Assembly (NCBI GenBank): GCA_964422465.1
Contig: CAYRBD010000064.1
Span: 1-18,631 of the forward strand
Length of the DNA stretch: 18,631 nucleotides
Reading direction: 5' to 3'
Source: FW021-bin31 sp964422465
Lineage (GTDB): Bacteria > Bacteroidota > Bacteroidia > Chitinophagales > Chitinophagaceae
This document shows positions 15,142-18,631 of this stretch, piece after piece. The notes under the pieces were generated by a model. It was given only the letters and a program-made list of their open reading frames with translations, ran no database searches and was not told the DNA's origin. A program made the position numbers and the translations under genes. Position 1 is the stretch's first letter. The number at the start of each line of letters is the position of its first letter.

Positions 15142-15990
15142 TTATTTGATCAATAAGCCTACTTTCAGACCCGACCTGATCCCGATACCACTGTTACCGC
15201 CTGTCAACAACGCAAAATGATTGTGGGCGTAATCTACCCAGATATCCATATCCTTCTCATTGATATTATCCAGAGCATAGCCAACGCCCACGAATAAATC
15301 TAACAGAATTTTATCTCCAAACACCCATTGCCGTCCCAGGTCAAGCGTAAACCCACCGAAAGTTACATTTTTCTTTTCCGCCTGGTATTCCCTCCCTTTA
15401 TCCACAATGACATTATTTGAATAATGACCGATGATCAGATCCGGACGAAGATAAGAGCCCTGCATGATGTTGGTATATCGCGTGGTGCTGTTTCTAAAGT
15501 TGGGTAATTTTATAAACTTCAGCCCCCCTTCAACAAAGATTCCTTTCGCATCCCGACGAAAACTTTTATCGTTCCACTCCATCAACTCCGGGTTCTTTCC
15601 CAAACCGATAATACCCAGAGCCACTTCATAACTCCTGCCCGGCTTCAACAGCCGTTCATAGGTGAATTCACTAAAACCAAAAAGGGGAGAGAGGAAATTA
15701 AACTTAACTGCCCGTTGCGGCTGATCGGCGTACAATTCCGGATCCCTTAATTTATCCAGGTATCTTTCAGTTTCCCCATTGGCAAAAACAACCTTGTTAA
15801 TCTTATCTTTTTCTAAAGAAAAAATAATGTCCTCTCCTTTCTGAGGCTCCCGGTATTTAATTACGGCAGGATCTATTTCAATAATCTTTACATCGAGTAC
15901 TTTCCCATCCTTCCGGTAAATTTTGTCTTGGGAATAAACAAACCCGGTTGCCAAAAAGAGCAACAAACTGCTTAGTAAAATCGTTTTCAT
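15142..15990 (-). CDS. Predicted outer-membrane beta-barrel protein
   Basis: From ATG 15990 the protein is 282 residues, with a signal peptide MKTILLSSLLLFLATGFVYSQ. An N-terminal soluble part (KIYRKDGKVLDVKIIEID, then FSLEKDKINKVVFANG) resembles the small beta domain seen ahead of many Bacteroidota barrels. The rest has alternating beta strands such as LFGFSEFTYERLL, GIFVEGGLKF and LLDLFVGVGYALDN, ending SGLKVGLLIK, as expected for a membrane barrel. The frame extends 18 codons upstream to an ATG at 16044, but this would bury the signal peptide. It precedes the atp operon on the same strand, which has its own promoter. Function unknown. Confidence 0.78.
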   Translation of the reverse strand: MKTILLSSLLLFLATGFVYSQDKIYRKDGKVLDVKIIEIDPAVIKYREPQKGEDIIFSLEKDKINKVVFANGETERYLDKLRDPELYADQPQRAVKFNFLSPLFGFSEFTYERLLKPGRSYEVALGIIGLGKNPELMEWNDKSFRRDAKGIFVEGGLKFIKLPNFRNSTTRYTNIMQGSYLRPDLIIGHYSNNVIVDKGREYQAEKKNVTFGGFTLDLGRQWVFGDKILLDLFVGVGYALDNINEKDMDIWVDYAHNHFALLTGGNSGIGIRSGLKVGLLIK

Positions 15991-16100
15991 GGCGATTAAA
16001 TTTAATATCACATATTGTTCAACAGACTTTAAATAGACATCCAAAAAGAGAGAAACGTTGCTTTCTGTCTTAAATTTTACCTAAAATAGGCAATATTTCT

Positions 16101-16108
16101 CAAAATTA
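16101..16108 (-). promoter_or_regulatory. Candidate -7 element for the barrel protein gene
   Basis: The minus strand reads TAATTTTG, a TAnnTTTG match, with a TTG 23 bases upstream (16134-16132), slightly beyond the usual spacing. It implies a leader of about 105 bases. Confidence 0.35.
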
Positions 16109-16171
16109 GGGTTAGAAGTTTGTGTTATTAACAATTTTTAGTTTGTAAGCAGACTATTCTATTTTTACTAT

Positions 16172-16179
16172 TATCTTTG
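16172..16179 (+). promoter_or_regulatory. Candidate -7 element for hppA
   Basis: TATCTTTG is an exact TAnnTTTG match, 32 bases before the hppA ATG. The nearest TTTG upstream (16142-16145) is 26 bases away, longer than usual, so the -33 element is uncertain. The leader would be about 27 bases. Confidence 0.55.
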
Positions 16180-16211
16180 CCCCCCTGAAATGATAAGTTA
16201 ACCACATACTC

Positions 16212-18446
16212 ATGAGTAAATTTTTGTACGTCATTCCGCTGATGGGAATCATCGCCTTAATTTTTATGGCCTTCAAAAGCGCCTGGGTTTCAAAAAAGAG
16301 TTCCGGCTCAGAAAGAATGTCCGAGCTGGCTCAACATATTGCCAGCGGCGCCATGGCCTTCTTAAAATCAGAATACAAGGCACTTTCCTATTTCGTAATC
16401 ATAGCCGCTATTTTATTGGGATATATGGGATATGTTAATCCCCGGTCCAGCTGGGTCATCTCCATCGCCTTTATCTTGGGCGCAATCCTGTCCGCCTTCG
16501 CCGGCTTCAATGGGATGCGTATTGCCACCAAAGCCAATGTCAGGACTGCTGAGGCAGCCAAGAAAAGCCTTCCCAGGGCTTTAAATGTTTCTTTCAAAGG
16601 AGGCTCCGTCATGGGGCTGGGGGTAACCGGGCTGGCTGTTTTAGGATTAGGGGCGCTGCTCATTATATTTTTACATTTTTTTGGCGTGTATAGCGGGCTC
16701 GGTGTTTTACAATCTTCCGAGAGCCTGGAAAAAGCACTGGAAGCGCTGACCGGCTTTTCACTCGGGGCAGAGAGCATTGCTCTTTTTGCCCGCGTAGGGG
16801 GCGGTATTTATACCAAAGCTGCTGATGTGGGCGCCGACCTGGTAGGAAAGGTGGAAGCCGGTATTCCGGAGGATGACCCACGCAATCCTGCTACTATTGC
16901 CGACAATGTGGGAGATAATGTGGGGGATGTGGCCGGTATGGGAGCCGACCTCTTCGGTTCTTTTGTATCTACTATTATTGGTACCGTTGTCCTGGGAAGA
17001 GAAATTCACGCACAGGATGCCTTCGGCGGCCTGTCTCCTATTATTCTACCTATGGTAATTGCAGGAGTAGGCACTTTGCTATCCGTTTTCAGTACCTATC
17101 TGGTAGGTATCAAAAATGAAAACAGCAATGTGCAGAAAGCGCTCAACCTGGGCAACTGGGTGGCCATTATCCTTACCGCCATTGCTTCTTACTTTATTAT
17201 TGTCAATATGCTACCGGGACAGATGGTGCTTCGTGGCCACCATTTTACCTCTACCGGTGTATTTGGCGCCGTAATCGTGGGCCTGGTGGTTGGCGCGCTC
17301 ATGAGCGTGATTACCGAATATTATACGGCTATGGGCAAGCGCCCGGTAATGTCCATCGTCAGACAATCTTCCACCGGGCATGCGACCAATATTATTGGCG
17401 GCCTGGCCGTGGGGATGGAATCCACTCTGCTTCCTATGTTGGTTTTGGCCGCCGGTATATATGGTGCTTTTGCTTTTGCCGGTTTATATGGGGTCGCTAT
17501 TGCCGCTTCCGGTATGATGGCTACCACGGCTATGCAACTTTCTATTGATGCCTTCGGCCCCATTGCGGATAATGCCGGCGGCATTGCAGAAATGAGTGAA
17601 CTTCCGAAGGAAGTGCGGGGACGTACAGATATTCTGGATGCTGTAGGAAACACCACCGCCGCAACCGGTAAAGGTTTTGCCATTGCCTCCGCCGCTCTGA
17701 CCTCGCTGGCGCTGTTTGCTGCTTTCGTAGGAGTGGCAATGCCGGATCCCGCCACCCAACACATTGATATTTATCAGGCTAAAGTGCTTGCCGGATTGTT
17801 TGTTGGCGCTGTCATTCCTTTTATTTTCTCTTCCATGGCTATTTCTGCAGTAGGGAAAGCGGCTATGAAAATGGTAGAGGAAGTGCGCAGGCAGTTCCGG
17901 GAAATTCCCGGTATTCTGGAAGGGAAAGGAAAGCCCGAATATGAAAAATGTGTAGCCATTTCAACGGATGCTTCCATCAAAGCCATGATGGCGCCCGGCG
18001 CTATAGCTATACTGGTTCCGGTAATCGTAGGCTTTTTGTTTGGCCCCGAAGTACTGGGCGGTGTACTGGCAGGAATTACCGTATCCGGTGTTTTGATGGG
18101 AATGTTTCAGTCTAATGCCGGTGGCGCCTGGGATAACGCTAAAAAATCTTTTGAAAAAGGTGTGGAACTGGATGGGGAAACCCATTATAAAGGTTCTGAA
18201 CATCACAAAGCTTCCGTTACCGGAGATACCGTAGGCGATCCTTTTAAAGATACTTCCGGCCCGTCTATGAACATCCTCATTAAATTGACTTCCATTGTTT
18301 CTCTGGTGATTGCCCCTACCCTGGCCAGCATTTATTATCCGAACGCCAGCGAAACGGCTCAACAACCGCAACAAAAGGAAACAACCCTGCCTGCAAACAA
18401 GACTGCAGACAATACCTATACCCTGACCGCAGCAGATTTTTATTAA
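16212..18446 (+). CDS. hppA: K+-dependent membrane-bound proton-pumping pyrophosphatase
   Basis: The 744-residue polytopic protein couples pyrophosphate hydrolysis to ion export. The active-site signature DVGADLVGKVEAGIPEDDP (205-223) and NVGDNVGD (232-239) are intact, as are DAFGPIADNAGGIAEM (446-461) and the C-terminal AWDNAKK block. GNTTAATGKG (479-488) has Ala483 and Gly486, the K+-dependent pattern; K+-independent enzymes have Lys and Thr there. The helix-6 glutamate of Na+ and many H+ pumps is replaced by Gly249 (ADLFGSF), and the plant-type site four residues on is Ser253. Instead Glu187 sits in helix 5 (GFSLGAESIALF, usually GASS). As I recall, this arrangement marks the Flavobacterium johnsoniae-type H+-PPases, so proton transport is inferred. 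A hydrophilic Gln/Thr/Lys-rich tail of about 35 residues follows the last helix. It is flanked by its own promoter candidate and a strong terminator. Confidence 0.95.
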   Translation: MSKFLYVIPLMGIIALIFMAFKSAWVSKKSSGSERMSELAQHIASGAMAFLKSEYKALSYFVIIAAILLGYMGYVNPRSSWVISIAFILGAILSAFAGFNGMRIATKANVRTAEAAKKSLPRALNVSFKGGSVMGLGVTGLAVLGLGALLIIFLHFFGVYSGLGVLQSSESLEKALEALTGFSLGAESIALFARVGGGIYTKAADVGADLVGKVEAGIPEDDPRNPATIADNVGDNVGDVAGMGADLFGSFVSTIIGTVVLGREIHAQDAFGGLSPIILPMVIAGVGTLLSVFSTYLVGIKNENSNVQKALNLGNWVAIILTAIASYFIIVNMLPGQMVLRGHHFTSTGVFGAVIVGLVVGALMSVITEYYTAMGKRPVMSIVRQSSTGHATNIIGGLAVGMESTLLPMLVLAAGIYGAFAFAGLYGVAIAASGMMATTAMQLSIDAFGPIADNAGGIAEMSELPKEVRGRTDILDAVGNTTAATGKGFAIASAALTSLALFAAFVGVAMPDPATQHIDIYQAKVLAGLFVGAVIPFIFSSMAISAVGKAAMKMVEEVRRQFREIPGILEGKGKPEYEKCVAISTDASIKAMMAPGAIAILVPVIVGFLFGPEVLGGVLAGITVSGVLMGMFQSNAGGAWDNAKKSFEKGVELDGETHYKGSEHHKASVTGDTVGDPFKDTSGPSMNILIKLTSIVSLVIAPTLASIYYPNASETAQQPQQKETTLPANKTADNTYTLTAADFY

Positions 18447-18482
18447 GCAGTAAACGCAGGACAGGCTGATCATATACTGATA

Positions 18483-18524
18483 CCTCAGAACTGAAATTCC
18501 AGTAATTTCAGTTCTGAGGGTTTT
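18483..18524 (+). terminator. Rho-independent terminator of hppA
   Basis: CCTCAGAACTGAAATT (18483-18498) is a perfect inverted match of AATTTCAGTTCTGAGG (18504-18519), a 16-base-pair stem with a five-base loop, followed by GTTTT. It starts 36 bases after the hppA stop. Confidence 0.88.
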
Positions 18525-18570
18525 AATGTCTTGCTCTTAAAGGGTACAGGATGCCAGGCAAAGTATAGGA

Positions 18571-18631
18571 AGAAGTTATATATTTGGAGGAGTTGTGTAT
18601 ATTTGGGAGTTGTGTATATTTGGGAGTTGTG
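18571..18631 (+). repeat. 17-bp tandem repeat at the window end carrying TATATTTG
   Basis: Units GGAGTTGTGTATATTTG occur at 18589-18605 and 18606-18622, with a partial third at 18623-18631 that runs into the window edge and a degenerate unit before them (18571-18588). Each unit contains TATATTTG, a TAnnTTTG match, at 18579, 18598 and 18615. No gene is visible in 18447-18631. Confidence 0.85.

Noticed and set aside
17321..17764. A 147-codon minus-strand ORF inside hppA
   Set aside because: Alanine- and proline-rich mirror of the glycine/alanine-rich pyrophosphatase sequence; no start context or family.

Overview
The window looks like a chromosomal segment of a member of the Bacteroidota, perhaps a Chitinophagales-like lineage, though the class is only a guess. 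The evidence is the set of exact TAnnTTTG (-7) promoter elements before genes, the near absence of Shine-Dalgarno sites, a very long TamB with a charged tail, an AtpB with a signal peptide and large N-terminal extension, a zinc-free type B L31, and the alternative GlmU-like family typical of this phylum. It is probably a draft or metagenome assembly: a 100-N gap is flanked by two identical 55-base copies, so the two contigs almost certainly overlap and no sequence is missing.

Layout. 1-104: last 33 codons of a GH3-type beta-glucosidase. 105-1753: a leader with two tiny overlapping ORFs, then a long acyl-CoA dehydrogenase. 1767-6599 (-): tamB, convergent with the dehydrogenase and divergent from rpmE2. 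6786-9084 (+): rpmE2 (bL31), a terminator, a GlmU-like sugar-phosphate nucleotidyl/acetyltransferase, an octamer tandem repeat that also encodes the end of that protein, and tpiA. 9085-10311: an accessory-looking patch with a four-hairpin inverted element (REPIN-like), an A+T-rich lipoprotein gene on the minus strand and two possible gene remnants. 10312-10590: acyP, convergent with the ATP synthase operon across the false gap. 15055-10755 (-): atpB-atpE-atpF-atpH-atpA, with its own promoter and a terminator-like hairpin between atpE and atpF. 15142-15990 (-): a predicted outer-membrane barrel protein. 16212-18446 (+): hppA, a K+-dependent membrane pyrophosphatase, followed by a strong terminator. 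The window ends inside a 17-bp tandem repeat that carries promoter-like motifs.

Function. Most genes are housekeeping. The Fo/F1 genes and the membrane pyrophosphatase lie back to back (separated by the barrel gene) and both appear to handle protons: the c subunit lacks the Na+ ligands, and the pyrophosphatase has its membrane glutamate in helix 5 instead of helix 6. TpiA, the GlmU-like enzyme and L31 form a growth-linked group, and TamB serves outer-membrane biogenesis. I saw no CRISPR array, phage, toxin-antitoxin pair, tRNA or rRNA. I found no clear new multi-gene system. The least ordinary signals are small: the covarying inverted hairpin element at 9291-9431, the intra-operon terminator after atpE, the promoter-bearing repeat at the right end, the octamer array that reaches into a coding region, and the relocated glutamate in the pyrophosphatase.
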